Source of the DNA: Agrypnia vestita
Taxonomy: Eukaryota; Arthropoda; Insecta; Trichoptera; Phryganeidae
Reading direction: 5' to 3'
Length of the DNA stretch: 64,000 bases
Assembly (NCBI GenBank): GCA_016648135.1
Contig: JADDOH010023104.1
Coordinates: forward strand, 434,001 to 498,000
Numbering within the stretch: the stretch's first letter is position 1; each line of letters begins with the position of its first letter. Positions 21,601 through 34,052 of this stretch are shown here, piece after piece. The position numbers and the translations under genes were made by a program. The notes under the pieces were generated by a model. That model was not told the DNA's origin. It saw nothing but the letters and a program-made list of their open reading frames with translations, and searched no databases.

Positions 21601-22614
21601 CAGTGGCGTGCTTTTTTACCAACTATATACAAGTATCTCAGTAGTCAAAACTTCTGGGATGTCTTCATTGTTCTATTTTAAATATAAAATATTTACTGTA
21701 TTTTTTATCCTTCCCTTCCCTCTCACAGAGTTTAATCGGTTCACAAGTACATACGATTACCTAGCATATTATTAATACTTGTTGTTTTTATCAAAAAATA
21801 TTTCAAATTTACAATTAAAAGGAATTATGCACTATCAAAATCTCTGGAACGCCCCAGGAATCTAAAAACAACTGGGTTATTCTCATGTATTCTGGAACCA
21901 TCGCGATGCGAAATTGAACTATAAAAGGGCACTGGCCGGCTACTGCGCAAGTCTCTGTTTAACGTTTGACATGACAAGTGTGCGACATTATCAGCGATAA
22001 AAATCGTGGCGAAAGAGTGTTACCAGCGCGCGTTTAAGCGAGTGCCAGATATTCGGCGCAAGTACCTACATACAAGCGAGAAGATTTCTAGTGCGGAACT
22101 GAGCGACATAAATGCATCATTATTACATATTATATATAAAAGTGACAAAAGTGCAATGAAGATTCTAGAACGAATTACGATATTGGATAATAATTGGTGT
22201 GCGAATTTTTCCAGAAACATTAAGTGATTTAGTTTACGCGTTTCATTTGACAGTATAAACTACGTCTCTGTAATTAAATTTTTTAATTAAATTTATTTAT
22301 AATTAAATGAAATAAATTGAGAGACGCGTGTAAGTCAAGATTCAGGATAGATGTCAAGCCGGAGTGCATCTCAAACCTTGGAGGACGTCGAGGACCATGG
22401 CTGGGCCGCGGACCGCACTTGCAGCAGGGCCGGTGACGAGCGGTGACATCACGCGTGCGCCGCACGTGGGCGGCTCCTGCCGGTGATCCGTTTCATACTT
22501 TACGCAGCCGGCCGCTGCAGCTGAGGACATTGCGAGAAGCGAGATTCGTGAAAACACTCCTTTATCGGGTGACCAACACTTACTCTTCCCGAACAAACAT
22601 CGGTACCCTCCTAC
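21601..22614. other. Unassigned DNA with a GC-rich patch
   Basis: It opens with CAGTGGCGTGC (21601). A CpG- and GC-rich patch spans about 22370-22540, with a minus-strand 80-codon frame at 22354-22596. I do not recognise it; it may be part of the LINE fragment that follows. Confidence 0.35.
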
Positions 22615-22990
22615 GTGAGTGACGAGTGGCTCATTTTTAGTTGTTCAACTATTTCGATTATATTAGTGCAGAAAAAGTTTCTACGTATTTTGTCATACAA
22701 GCTGGTCAACACAATAACCTTCACAGCTACGAAGATCGACTTGCCTTTTTCAAGATGCACAAACTTGAGTCCCGACGGAAAATATCCGATCTCGTTGTGC
22801 TACACAAGATTCTTAGTGGAGCTATTGATTCTCTTTCTCTATCTGACATAAATTTGCATAAGAAACCCGGAGTTCTTTAGAATAATGTTGGTTACTTTTC
22901 TCCCATAACAAAGTTGTGTCGCACATATATGTATTGTGCTGACCCTAACATTGATGCTGATATTCTTGCAGATACCTCATCATCGTTCAA
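22615..22990 (+). pseudogene. CR1/Jockey-like LINE, RT C-terminal fragment
   Basis: One frame gives VQKKFLRILSYKL. After a frameshift another gives SYEDRLAFFKMHKLESRRKI and DLVVLHKILSGAIDSLSLSD. This order (QKKFLR..SY, YEDRL..F, L..RR..DL..L.K...G.ID) is the conserved C-terminal region of CR1/Jockey-type reverse transcriptases. No RT catalytic part is present, so it is a 5'-truncated, decayed copy. Confidence 0.65.
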
Positions 22991-24725
22991 AAACTAACTC
23001 ATACACAACATTAATTGTCTAAACGATGACCTGAACCTATAGATCAATTATTTATTAAATACTGATCGCACACATTCAAACACTAAATATACAATACACA
23101 TAAATGTACGTGTAAAATATACTTAAACGCAAAAATACATGTTACTAGAGCGTGCCGAAGACACTTGTAATTGGGATAATGGGCATAGTTTTCATTTACA
23201 ATGTTTTATTATTAGAGTATCATTACCTATTATCAGTACCTATTATTCTGTTAGTGTCTCTAATAAATATTTTTAAAAGAAGTCAGAAAAAAAAATTAGG
23301 TAAATTGTAGAAGTCTAACAGAGACGAAACTATTATGGAGAAAAATTTATGTCTTTTTATGGGGTAGCCCAGGGCATAGGACCTGTATGAGCTGGCTCAA
23401 GTAACCACTCTACACAATGCAACGTTCCCCGATTCCATCGTATTGAACGTGTCATTGTATAGAGTGATCACTATGGAATGACTGACATAGAGAATTATAT
23501 ACTTTGATTAATGATTAATACCAATGACGTACGCGATATAACAACGGATGCACCTTTAAGTTTCAGTTTTCATTAAATTTAAATATTTAAAAAAAAAATT
23601 GAAAATTTTTGCGAAAATCTAATTCAAAGTATTTTATTAAAAAAGCATGAAATAAAGTTTTTATTTTATTTAATACAGTAATTTTGAAAACGTAATGAGA
23701 TTAGCTGTTGGATAGAAAGTTATGGACGACATTCGAAATTATTGTTATCGTGAAAGACAGAACTATACTTTCCTGGTGACGAAAAATTTAAAATAGCTTT
23801 GGCTTGCTCAAAACAACATTTAATTCCATAATTCCAGACCAGACTAATTTAACTGCTGTTTTAGAATATTCCAACTATGTTATTTTTTCAATGTTTATTT
23901 CGTTTGTTTGTTACATATATACATATGTTTGTATGCCAAACTGCACAGCAGTTTTACGGCATGGTTGCCCTTAATATCTTTTAACAAATTGTTTTTTCAC
24001 CATTATTAAATATTATTTTTTTATGAATATTACATATATGTTATTAATGAATTATTATAGTTTCTTTCACTTTGGACTTTCACGGAATGTGAAGCCCGCC
24101 ATCATCCATTTCTTTTCTGCATTGCTGGCCAATATCTTTAGTTATGCCATTCATCCAACCGCACCGCTAGAGTTTTGGGGAGCAGTAAAGAGATTCGCAT
24201 CTTCACTTCGAAGAATTAAGATGGAATATCAGCGGCCTTCTTATGTCAATCATCTCACTGCAAGCGACAAACGGGATCACGATCTGTCTATTGAAATAAC
24301 GAATATGGTTTAGTTGGTCGTCAATTCGATAACTGTGATTGATTTGTGGAGCGCACCACCAATTGTGTGCAAGTGATTTCTCAAAGTTTAGTGGCCAATT
24401 GTTACACGTTGATTTAGCGATGCAGGTCCGTGTGTCGGACAGTTTGGGGTCAACCTTACACGATGCCTGACGCAAAAATATTTTTAATATGCACAAGAAC
24501 GGTGACGCTAGACTCTCAATTGTTGACTCGACAGAAAGCAGTGCTTCTACATATGTATGTATGAGGGAAGGTCAAGGGATTCGCGAAGTATAAGGGAATA
24601 AGGGTAAAATAAAACTATTTATTACATTTTTTGTTTATCTTTTAAACTTGATATATTTTTCTTTTTACAAGTTTATGTACTCTCAAGAAAAGGTGTTATT
24701 TTTGATGTTAAAAAGAGCCGAAACT
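22991..24725. other. Mostly unassigned; Penelope-type repeat arm at 23318-23470
   Basis: 23318-23470 (GAGCTGGCTCAAGTAACCAC, CACAATGCAACGTTCCCC) matches arms of the repeats at 34690-35000 and 44225-44930. No gene is visible elsewhere; the frame at 24023-24313 has no family features. Confidence 0.45.
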
Positions 24726-24733
24726 ATTAGAAC

Positions 24734-25291
24734 CATAGACGTACAATAAATATAGACTAGTCACTAAAAAACAAATCTGAGACATCTAGTCTCTACTGTC
24801 TTCTATTGCGTACTAAATGTATTAGTCAGAAAGAGATAGAAAGTATTTTCATAACCACGTATAAGAAAGGACAATAAAACATAATTTTGTAGAACGAATG
24901 CGTATGAAGTTGTAGCTAGTCGCAGTGTTTACTTATTGCCTTTTGCCAAACAATTTAAAAAATCCAACTTGAAATATGTCTGCCTATTGTATTAATCGTT
25001 GTAATGCTTCATCACATAATAAAGAAGAGGATATAACCTTTCATAGGTGAGTTTTATTTCAATAATTTTTAGAGAAATTCAAACCGACTTCAGAGTATCT
25101 ACAGAGATTTCTGTATTTTCTAGTCGCTAGTCTATGATATTTTTGGTAGTCTTTGATATTTTTTCTTTCTTTCTTATAGCGCAGCTAACCAACTCCTATG
25201 ATGTGCGTCTATTGTCAAAGTAATTCGTGATATAGGTCTGTGTAGCGGATATTTTGGTTTGTAACTATTCTATATTTATAGAACGTCTATA
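24734..25291 (+). mobile_element. Non-autonomous P-like element with a THAP-type exon, copy 1
   Basis: Starts CATAGACGTAC and ends ACGTCTATA, with 8-bp flanks ATTAGAAC (24726-24733) and GTTAGAAC (25292-25299) matching 7 of 8. It is 558 bp and closely matches 26334-26970. It contains a THAP-like first exon with a splice donor. An 8-bp duplication plus THAP coding fits P-type transposons, whose transposases start with a THAP DNA-binding domain. Confidence 0.7.
24976..25046 (+). CDS. THAP-domain-like first exon, copy 1 (partial gene)
   Basis: ATG then 23 codons plus 2 nt (MSAYCINRCNASSHNKEEDI, then TFHR), followed by the donor CATAG|GTGAGT. The CxxxC pair near the N-terminus and the ITFHR motif are the first half of the C2CH zinc site and the SFHRFP signature of THAP domains. 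The second half (C..H) is missing, so the element cannot make a complete domain alone unless it splices to flanking sequence. Only this exon is recognisable. Confidence 0.6.
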
Positions 25292-25299
25292 GTTAGAAC

Positions 25300-26325
25300 T
25301 GTGTATACCAAACAATTTGTCTAATTGTTATCTAAATCTTTTTCATTTCCTGTTCCTGTCACTTCCTGCTGAACCATGTGTTTTACTAAATGGAATATAG
25401 GTACTATTATAAACTTATTTAATCCTGCGTTTTTATTGCTATAACCCTTCAGAAAGTTAGTTTTAATTCTTCATAGTCCGTAAATTTTTTCCTCGAATGT
25501 GTTTTTTCAAAGTCAATACTGGTCTGACAGTGCTTCAAACGGATTACTGAAGTAGGTAGGTACCTATCGCAAACGTAACCCCACAATTCTCATGTTTCAA
25601 CGAAAATTATACGAAATAAGTAGATAATAATGCTGTGTTTAATTAAAGCCTACAGAAAAAATATTATTTATATAGATTTCTACTCCCACAGCGTTGTAAT
25701 GTAAAATTATGGCAAAATTGTCATTGTCGCATATATATATTTTGACGTTTGACGGATAACCGCCATGTCTCGTGTCACATTACCGCGTTGTCTCCCTCTC
25801 TCTCAAATAGAAACTGAAAGAAACAAACACCGACTTATTGTTTATTTTTTTAATTACTGTCTATTAAGTGTTGGTATAACAATCTTAAGATCCCAATATT
25901 GCTATTTTCAGAATACGGCCGACTATATTTGCAACTAGACATGCGCTATCAAGCTTCGCAAATCTGCATTTCCATAACACCGCGCTCACAATCGCAATAA
26001 ACTGCGCAAATCCGCGTCCATCAACATAAATCAACAATCTTATATGGTTGAATTTCACTGATTCAAGACGTGTTCCGATCGCTATCATCATCACCATCAT
26101 CCGAGTCGCTGCAGCGCGGCGCTGCCTTCCTCCGCAGCGCCTATCTCTGATCGTTCAACGGCACCATTTCACAACTTTGCTTTGCTGGCCGGCAAGCGTG
26201 TAATGCGGCCAACTCCGTGGTCGTTCCTGGCGAATGTGCGTAGGTACTCCGAGCATTCACGAAGCCAAATAGCACAATGGGGTACCTACTCACAATAGTC
26301 ACTTGCAATAAATATCGTTTAAATT
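25300..26325. other. Unassigned DNA
   Basis: No gene recognised. The word AATATTGCTATTTTCAGAAT at 25897 also occurs at 29751 and inverted near 53950, marking an unclassified repeat end. A GC-rich patch spans 26100-26240, next to a CATCATCACCATCATC microsatellite. Confidence 0.4.
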
Positions 26326-26333
26326 GGTCATTA

Positions 26334-26970
26334 CATAGACGTACTATAAATATAGACTAGTCGCTAAAAAACAAATCTGAGATATCTAGTCTCTACTGTC
26401 TTCTATTAGGTACGCACTAAATGTATTAGTCAGAAAGAGATAGAAAGTTTTTTATAATCACGTATAAGAAAGGACAATAAAACATAATTTTGGAGCACGA
26501 ATGCGTATGAAGTTGTAGCTAATCGCAGTGTTTACTTTTTGCCTTTTGCCATACAATTTAAAAAATCTAACTTGAAATATGTCCGTTTGTTGTGTTAATC
26601 GTTGTAATACTTCATCACATAATAAAGAAGAGGATATAACCTTTCATAGGTGAGTTTTATTTCAATAATTTTTAGAGAAATTCAAACCGACTTCAGAGTA
26701 CCTACGGAGATTTCTATATTTTCTACGTTGGTAGTCTATGATGTTTTCTCTTTCTTTCTTATAGCGCAGCTAATCAACTCCCGCGATGTGCATCTATGTT
26801 CACAGTAATTCGTGTTATAGTTCTGTGTAGCAGATATTTTGGTTTGTAACTAGTCTATATTTGTAACTAGTAACTAGTATATTTGTAACTAGTCTATATT
26901 TACAATAGACTATGTATGCAGTATATTGTAACTAGTCTATTTCTATATTTATATATAACCTACGTCTATG
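26334..26970 (+). mobile_element. Non-autonomous P-like element with a THAP-type exon, copy 2
   Basis: The inverted ends CATAGACGTA and TACGTCTATG are perfect. Flanks GGTCATTA (26326-26333) and GTTCATTA (26971-26978) match 7 of 8. It is 637 bp. It resembles copy 1 along its length, plus extra ACTAGTCTATATTTGTA-type tandem words at 26848-26940. Confidence 0.75.
26579..26649 (+). CDS. THAP-domain-like first exon, copy 2 (partial gene)
   Basis: The same 71-nt exon as in copy 1, encoding MSVCCVNRCNTSSHNKEEDI then TFHR, with the identical donor CATAG|GTGAGT. The differences from copy 1 (AYCI to VCCV, A to T) include a new Cys and leave the CxxxC and ITFHR motifs and the frame intact. Confidence 0.6.
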
Positions 26971-27288
26971 GTTCATTATTTGTACAATAACGATCTTGTT
27001 TGTTGTGCTCGAATAGAGATGACTATTCTTTGAGTTTTGTTACCGTGATTAATAAAACGGCGGATATATTCGAATACTCCGTATCTTTAAACTTGATGTG
27101 TAATTGTCTAAAAGGCTTTACAGCATTGAAACGTAGCGCTTCTTTCTTGTCAAGTTTTCAAATCTCTTTTTTTTTTTAATTTCACTTGATTATAAATTCT
27201 TCAAAAAGAACAAAATGATTTTGTAGTGACATTATTAATTTATTATAGTGCCATTGTCATTGTAGTGTAGTTTAGTTTGACCTATCGA

Positions 27289-27339
27289 CCATTAACCTAA
27301 CCATCTAACCTAACCTAACCTAACCTAACCTAACCTAAC
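27289..27339. repeat. Telomere-like TAACC tract
   Basis: Six to seven near-perfect TAACC units (27306-27339), preceded by two more degenerate ones. This is the complement of the insect TTAGG repeat. Confidence 0.8.
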
Positions 27340-28319
27340 ACGAAAGTACGTATTTACTATTACTTTTATTATATATTCCTTTTCTACTCTTTATTCATTC
27401 GTAATGAAATTCTAGAATTTATAGTACACAATTTATGTCAGCGATGAAACAATTTTTCCCGTTTATAGAATAGTAGGTATAGTTCAATATCAAAAAGGAG
27501 GTATTATAGTTCTGATATTATTTAAAGGTAAATGTATAGTAAGGTACGTATCAATAATTAAAAAATATGATCACAAATATAATTGTACGTAGAACATAAT
27601 CTAAAGGTAAATAATATTGGCCGTGGGCTACCAGTCAATCAATGTTAAGATAAGAATGGCGGCCTATCAAAAATGATATTATTAACAGGGCACGCAAATC
27701 ATGCTCAATCTGCCGCAAGACAAAACAAGATAAAATACCATGGATATCTACACACATTATAAAGATCATTTATTTATTTTTCGTTAACAGGCTTAGACAG
27801 AGCCTTTGGCCACTTTCAAGAAAACCCTAATATTACATGAGTAAGTAAAATAAATGTGTAGGTTAGGTAGTAATTCAAATAGTCTGGAGTAAGTTAATGT
27901 TTGCGAGTGTGTGTCTGTGTGTGTGCGTGTGTGCTTGCGGGCATGCGCCCATGTGTGAGGGGAAGTGTGTCATCTTACTAGTTTACCCTAACAGAATTGG
28001 TAAAGTGCTCTAAACTTAAACAATGTCAGCAAAAGTTGAGCAAAAGCTATGTTATACGTATCAAGAACACGGTTAATTGTGGAGTTTTTGCCGTAGTTTG
28101 TTCTCCAATGATTCAAGTGAAAAAAGTGTGGTGCTCTTGTTCGGCACATTAAAATGTATGGAATTTTCATATCAGTTTTCGTTTGTCTGTCTTCAAGGTT
28201 AGTTTATGGTACTTATATGTCTCGGTGTAGATGTCGATGAGTCAATAGGATCAACTTCACCCTCAAGTCCGTCGCAACAACAACAAAATTATAATCCATG
28301 AGCAAAAATGTAATACGAA
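27340..28319. other. Unassigned DNA with a GT-rich run
   Basis: A GT/GC-rich simple repeat at about 27903-27945. I see no gene. Confidence 0.4.
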
Positions 28320-29190
28320 ATGTAAACTACCTAACAATATTGTACATTACCTAATCAACTTCACCTCCGAAACAAAATACCTTGGTGTGATCATTGATCA
28401 ACACCTCAAGTGGAATAGACACATCATTGAACTAGTAAAAAGAATAAGGAAATGCATCTACATATTCGTTAGATTAAGAAATATATTAAGTACAAAAATT
28501 ATTAAAAACGTATATTACGCCATTGTTCACTCTCTATTCATATTCGGTGTTATCGGATGGGGAGGTTGTTACAAGAAAAATCTAAACTCAGTAAAAATAT
28601 CACAAAGGATTATCATTAAAGTAATACTGAAAAAAATCTACATTTTCAACAAAAGATCTCTTTAAATTATTTCCAGTACCAAACGTAGATGACATTTTCA
28701 AGCAAGTTTCCATATTAAAAATATGCAAAGAAAAAAACCTTACAGAAAACCAAGAATATTTCAAACTTATGAGAAATGGAAACCAATTTATAATGCCTAA
28801 GTGTAAAATAACCCAAATGCAGCATCACTATATTTATAAAGCCATTAATTACTATAATAACTTACCTATCGAGATACGATGCATCAGTAACCCATCAGAG
28901 CAAATCAAAAAAATTAAAATTTTCCTAAAATTAAACTTAAATTCATAAATCATTTAAACCTATAGCTTTTTTCAAAATAACTCCAATACTCTCATTATCA
29001 ACTTATCTTTTTTACCGTATTAATAAATAACTTGTATATACTACCTATATATTATAATAAGAACTGCGGCTCCCTCATCAGACTCAAGAGCTTTTCTTCA
29101 CTGATGAGGTCCTACATGACTATAAAGTATTTTAAAAAAATGTTAATCTAATATGTAAATATACAAGAACTTTATTTGTACTATATATTT
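28320..29190 (+). pseudogene. CR1-like LINE, RT C-terminus and 3' UTR
   Basis: The frame reads ...INFTSETKYLGVIIDQHLKW, then KRIRKCIYIFVRLRNILST, KNVYYAIVHSLFIFGVIGWG and SQRIIIKVILKK: the post-catalytic thumb of a non-LTR RT. A frameshift near 28655 is needed to continue as DLFKLFPVPNVDDIFKQVSI. The C-terminal YKAINYYNNLPIEIRCI and a stop follow at about 28947. An AT-rich 3' UTR runs to about 29190. The catalytic YADD region is absent (5' truncated). The clade is uncertain between CR1 and L2-like. Confidence 0.7.
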
Positions 29191-29462
29191 AAAAAATTAA
29201 AAAATTGAAAATCACGGTGGGAGAAGTTGTGTTAGTCCGGGCCCTAGGAACCTATAGCTACAGCCACCCGACCGACTGCTTTCAGAAATGCAATATTTTG
29301 GTGAAAATCTGCTGAATGCGTTCGAGACGCTTTTTAAGAATTTCGTAGTGCGGAGACCAAACACAACAGGAGACTATGCATTTTAACGACTGAGTTCTAC
29401 TAAACGATTTTGTTACTCGTAAAAATTCAATCATTCTAAATGCCTTATCATCGATTATGGCA
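29191..29462. other. Unassigned DNA
   Basis: No feature recognised between the LINE end and the following foldback repeat. Confidence 0.35.
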
Positions 29463-29787
29463 CTAACATCCGTATTCTGAACTAAGCAATATTGCTATTT
29501 CCTGTATGTTAACAGTTATTGTATAACATTGTGACGCCGCTTTTTGACGTTTTATGTTTCACAGATTTGAAATTAATGAATTCAATCAATTAGAAAGCTC
29601 ATTATTCGTAATTTTGAATAACTTAAGGTTTGTTTACGCATTAGAGCTTTCTGATTGATTGAATTTATTAAATTCAAACATGTCAAACTTAAAACATCGA
29701 ATTTGGCGGCAATACAATGCTATACATACCTGTCAAGATTGGGACATCTCAATATTGCTATTTTCAGAATAGCGCAGTAATATGGTC
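29463..29787. mobile_element. Foldback repeat, about 325 bp
   Basis: Inverted arms: TTTGAAATTAATGAATTC (29567) pairs with the sequence ending near 29681, and GAAAGCTC pairs with GAGCTTTC. Outer words are GTATTCTGAACTAAGCAATA and TATTGCTATTTTCAGAATAG. There is no coding frame; the superfamily is unknown. Confidence 0.6.
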
Positions 29788-30551
29788 CAGGTATGTTACT
29801 TTTAAATCTAAAAGTACTCTAAGATCACTGACTACTTTGACTCGATGCTTCCAATAAACCAATTAACACCTCCGTACTATATACCTTCGAAAATCTTTTT
29901 TTTTACAAATTGCGTATCATCTCGCTGCACTCCAAATTGCATATATTATGTTTTGAATCTCGTACGTCAAAAATTTGTGTTTGTGTAAGTGTGCAAATGA
30001 CTCACAAGTCGCTGACTTCACGCCCTATCTCTGCGTTTGATCTCCGGCCAACTTCACACTCGAGCGGAAAGTGGAGCAAGGTTGGACCGGCTCGGTAGGT
30101 AGGTACCTAACCTATCCTACGTAACCGCTAACCATAGCCGTTTGATAGTCTGGCGCCATTGGGTAATTAGGTATTCTTTAAATCACGTTCGCTTTAAAAG
30201 GTGATGACGATTAAATCAACACTATCGGTGCAAGAAGATTCCGAAATGCTGATAATTCCTGCTGGTACATAATCCTGTTTGAAATATGTGTTAATTTTGT
30301 TTTTATACCAGGCGTTGCTAATTAGTGGAAACTCCTTCTGCAACCATACATTTTCTATATCCTTCGCTACCATAAAACAAATCATGGTATATGTTCAAAT
30401 TGTACAATTAATGTTATATCAAGATGGTTATAGCAAGAAAATAAAACTATATGGTTAGGACCGCCAATACTTTAATTTTTTTTCAATTAATTTTATTCTT
30501 ACAATCTTAAATTTAATGTGCACATATCATTACATTGAATTAATTCTCATA
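29788..30551. other. Unassigned DNA
   Basis: No gene recognised; contains GTAGGTAGGTACC-type words near 30095-30110. Confidence 0.35.
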
Positions 30552-30553
30552 TA

Positions 30554-31838
30554 TTAGGTCCTTACATATGAAATTGGCGTTTAGTATGGGAGGAACATAA
30601 AGCCGATTTTTTTTATTATAATATATTTATTTAATCAAAGTATGTACCATTGCTATCTATGCACTTTTGCCATCTCATAGGTAGTTCATCGATCCCTTTA
30701 CTAAAAAAAACATTCGGACGGGAATCAATAAAATCTTTGAAGGCGGTTTGGACTGCCCCATCGGAGTTGAATTTTTTCCTTTGCAAGAAGTTATCCAAAT
30801 TTCGAAAAAAAAGGTAATCTGTTGGGGCAAGGTCCGGAGAGTACGGTGGATGTCTTAGACATTCCAATTGAAGCTCCTCTAATTTGGTAGCCGTCTGTTG
30901 TGCAGTGTGTGGTCTAGCGTTATAATGAAGCAGCAGTGGCCTAGAGCGATTAACCAGCCTCGGTTGTTTAGCAGCTAGCTTTTCCATCATGGTTTGCAGT
31001 TGCTGACAATAAACATCTGCCGTAATCGTCTGGTCAGATTTAAGAAAGCTGTAGTGAACGACACCAGCACTAGTCCACCAAACGCTCACAAGTAATTTTT
31101 TTGGAGTCAATTTTCGCTTGGGGCATGGTTTGGCTGGTTCGGCAGGGTTCAGCCATTGCGATGAGCGCTTCCGATTATCGTACAGGATCCACTTTTCATC
31201 ACAGATAATGATTCGATTTAAAATCCCTTCATTATTGTGCCGGTTGAGTAATGCAACGCAGCAGTCAACGCGCGTTTGTTGATTTGCTTCACTCAATTCG
31301 TGAGGTACCCACCTTTTAAGCTTTTTCACCTTACTAATTTGCTTCAAGTGGATTAAAACAGTTTTATCACTAACACCGCAGCCTGCAGCTAACTCGGATG
31401 TGGTTTGCTATGGATCCGCTTCCACAATAGCCTTCAATTCTTCATTATCAACTTTGGTCTCCGGCCGTCCACGGGGCTTGTTCTGCAGGTCGAAATTTCC
31501 AGAACGAAAACGTTGGAACCAAAAACGCACTGTGTTTTCTTTTGCGGCACCGTCGCCATACACATCGTTAATCCTTCGAGCCGTTTCTGCAGCACTGGTG
31601 CCACGGTGGAACTCGTACTTGTAAATAACGCGATATTTCAAGTTTTTCATTTTGTAAACTGAGTGACGCAAAGAAGAAAACAATTGAGGAAAAAACAAAT
31701 GAATTATAATTTTCAAAACACAAATACATGAGTAAATAGCTGTATAAATTTGGATTTGGAATTCCTAACCAAAGAGAAGATATTTGAGATCAAATTTGCC
31801 AGTACGGCAAAACCCCAATTTCATATGTAAGGACCTAA
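30554..31838 (-). mobile_element. mariner element 1 (DD34D), full length
   Basis: 1,285 bp bounded by inverted repeats beginning TTAGGTCCTTACATATGAAA and flanked by TA (30552-30553, 31839-31840). It is nearly identical to the element at 39221-40506 in the opposite orientation, which implies recent activity of the family. Confidence 0.93.
30631..31650 (-). pseudogene. mariner transposase, one nonsense codon and a mutated catalytic residue
   Basis: 340 codons from ATG 31650-31648 (MKNLKYRVIY) to the stop at 30631, with no frameshift. The N-terminal half carries the paired-like helix-turn-helix (GTSAAETARRINDVYG, FWFQRFRSGNFDL) and GRPETKV linker. The catalytic part carries IICDEKWI (first Asp), NRSRPLLLHYNARPHT and YSPDLAPTDY (third Asp). 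A TAG at 31410-31408 replaces the Ser codon in ADPSQTTS of the sister copy. The second catalytic Asp is Tyr here (HYNARPH, against HDNARPH), so this copy would be inactive even without the stop. Confidence 0.92.
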
Positions 31839-31904
31839 TATAAGTATATTGTCTCTGTATGTGTAGAACTAAGAATACATACATATACACAAGAACTCTT
31901 ATCA

Positions 31905-32356
31905 AAGTTGTAGGAGAATCCTACTTCGGAAAACCCCTTTGTAAGCATGGATCAAATTGATACCCAAAGTGATATTGTTCAGCATAACGGTAGTTTTGCC
32001 AACATACATCACCATCGGAAGATTGTTCCTGTATATTGTAATGTGAAACAACTATGTGGACGCTGTCTAAGGTAGTTATCAGGAACACATAAACCAATGC
32101 TCCGCATAATTTTAGGATTATCGATTATACCGCGCAACAATCGATAAAAATGCGTAATCAAATAAACATCCCTTCTAGTCTCTAAACTATTGTAACTAAG
32201 CACACCCTGGAGAAACTCAATTGGCCAGAGCCAAAGAGATCTCTTGTAGAGATATCTCAGAAACTTATTTTGGAGATATTTCAGAAAACACTTTTCTTCA
32301 GTATTAAGCTTATGTGTCTCCCAGATCATCGAGTCACTCTCGAGTCTACTTCGCAC
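31905..32356 (-). pseudogene. CR1/Jockey-like LINE, RT C-terminal fragment
   Basis: On the minus strand a 115-codon frame reads ...YLQNKFLRYLYKRSLW, GVLSYNSLETRRDVYLITHF, YRLLRGIIDNPKIMRSIGLC and VPDNYLRQRPHSCFTL. A frame change leads to LNNITLGINLIH. This is the RT C-terminal tail of the family also seen at 6885-7271. It is 5' truncated and decayed. Confidence 0.75.
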
Positions 32357-33837
32357 TAAGGAGTTATAAGTTGTACTTCTAGTACTACGAAGCTTCCACT
32401 ATATAACCTTCATTCCCCACCGTCCACCATCTCTTCGAAAGGTATGTCCACGCTTGTAGATTTTTGGGCACCATATATTTCCCTGGTTCTCTGGTGTTTT
32501 TGTACGATTGGTACTCAGAGATATTCCAAGTTTAGCCATTTTCATAACTATTTGGGCAATAATAAAAATAAATGTTTTGGCTTCGAAGATATCTAGTCTA
32601 GAATTTTGTATGTTGCCCCACCCAACTGAATTTTTATCTTTATTTCACGCACTTATTTTGCCTCCCTAATTGCCTTGTTTGACATAAATACATGTAAAGG
32701 TGCATCAATGTTCAAATAATACGTGGTTGCCTTATTTATTATCTGTTGAAATTTTCCAAATTTAGGTCTTTTCATAATTCATTTTTACACTGATAAGTTT
32801 CGAAACAACATTGCATTTTTTAAGTACTTGTTGAAACACATATTTTCATGTAGGTACCTAATAATAAGAATGTATTATATTCATACAATATCTACTCGTA
32901 GCCATGAATAGGTACATGGGTACCTACCCTTCATTCTGAGTTACATCTTCGCACGCATCTGTATTGTATAAAAGCGTGTTCTTACTTTCACAACGGCCAT
33001 AAACTGACAAAGGCGGGAAAACATCGTGAAAAGAAAACATCCAACATGGCCGCCGTCTGGTAAGAAACTTTGACAGGTGCCATGACGACGCGCATGCGCA
33101 CGCTCGAGAGATTGGCGCGAGGTCAGCAATATTCGCTGACATCAGAGAAAAAAGTCAACATGACAATTAAAACAGAGAATTTTCCTAGTTTCAAGAATGT
33201 TACGCGAACAGGGACCAATTATTTAGATGCATATCTCGTGAAATTTTCCTAATATTCCGTTTTCAGGAAGAAAATAGTGCCGGTGTGCCGGCAGCGGGCA
33301 GGCGGCACGACATGTGTGGGAGCGCGTGACGTCAAATGTTTTGAACTATGAGACATTGCATTGGCGTTATTTTTGTAATTTATTGCATTTCTACGAAATG
33401 GCAATGTATTTACGTGTAGACATTGCGATAAATTGCAAAATGAGTCCCCGATAATTGTGAAATAAATACTTTTTATTGACAATTTTGGAGGTTGAGCAAT
33501 TCGCCCGGTATTGCAGTTTCCGGCAGTGCAACCATAGAACAAATGATTGATGTTTTGGCCGAAGGTTGAAAAAGACAACATGACTAATGTAAATGTTGAT
33601 GAGTTACGCATTGTTTGTTTATATCCGGATTTTACGCAAGCAATAGAATATATTTATTTAGTTTGTTCCCCAGTAAAATTTGTCACAAAGTGCTTTAGAA
33701 TAGCGCGTTAGAAAATTTTATATACTTACCTATACCTACTCTCACTTTTTACCCTGTGTCTTGTTTTCACCTGCACAGGTACCTCCAAAACCTTATAAGA
33801 GGATTTTGGAGGTGCCGAGTTTCGATTCTGACAACCA
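32357..33837. other. Unassigned DNA
   Basis: No gene recognised. The frames at 32924-33611 have no domain features. Confidence 0.4.
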
Positions 33838-34052
33838 TGCAGGGGCATGCAGTGAGAACAAGAAGCATGACTTTTCCTAAGCGTATATTTTGGAAAGAAA
33901 CCGACATAAAAGATATGTATATCTCGTAATATTCCAGTCACAATAATTAACATATTATTCAGATTTTAATATTTCGTAATATTCTTAAGTATTTAATTTC
34001 AATTTATTTTTACAAAATGTCATGCTTCTTGTTCTCACTGCACGCGCCTGCA
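33838..34052. repeat. Short inverted-repeat element (GGCATGCAGTGAGAAC family)
   Basis: TGCAGGGGCATGCAGTGAGA (33838) pairs with the sequence ending TCTCACTGCACGCGCCTGCA (to 34052), giving 34-bp arms about 150 bp apart. Related TGGCGTGCAGTG ends occur at 17315, 21601 and 36508. Confidence 0.65.
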
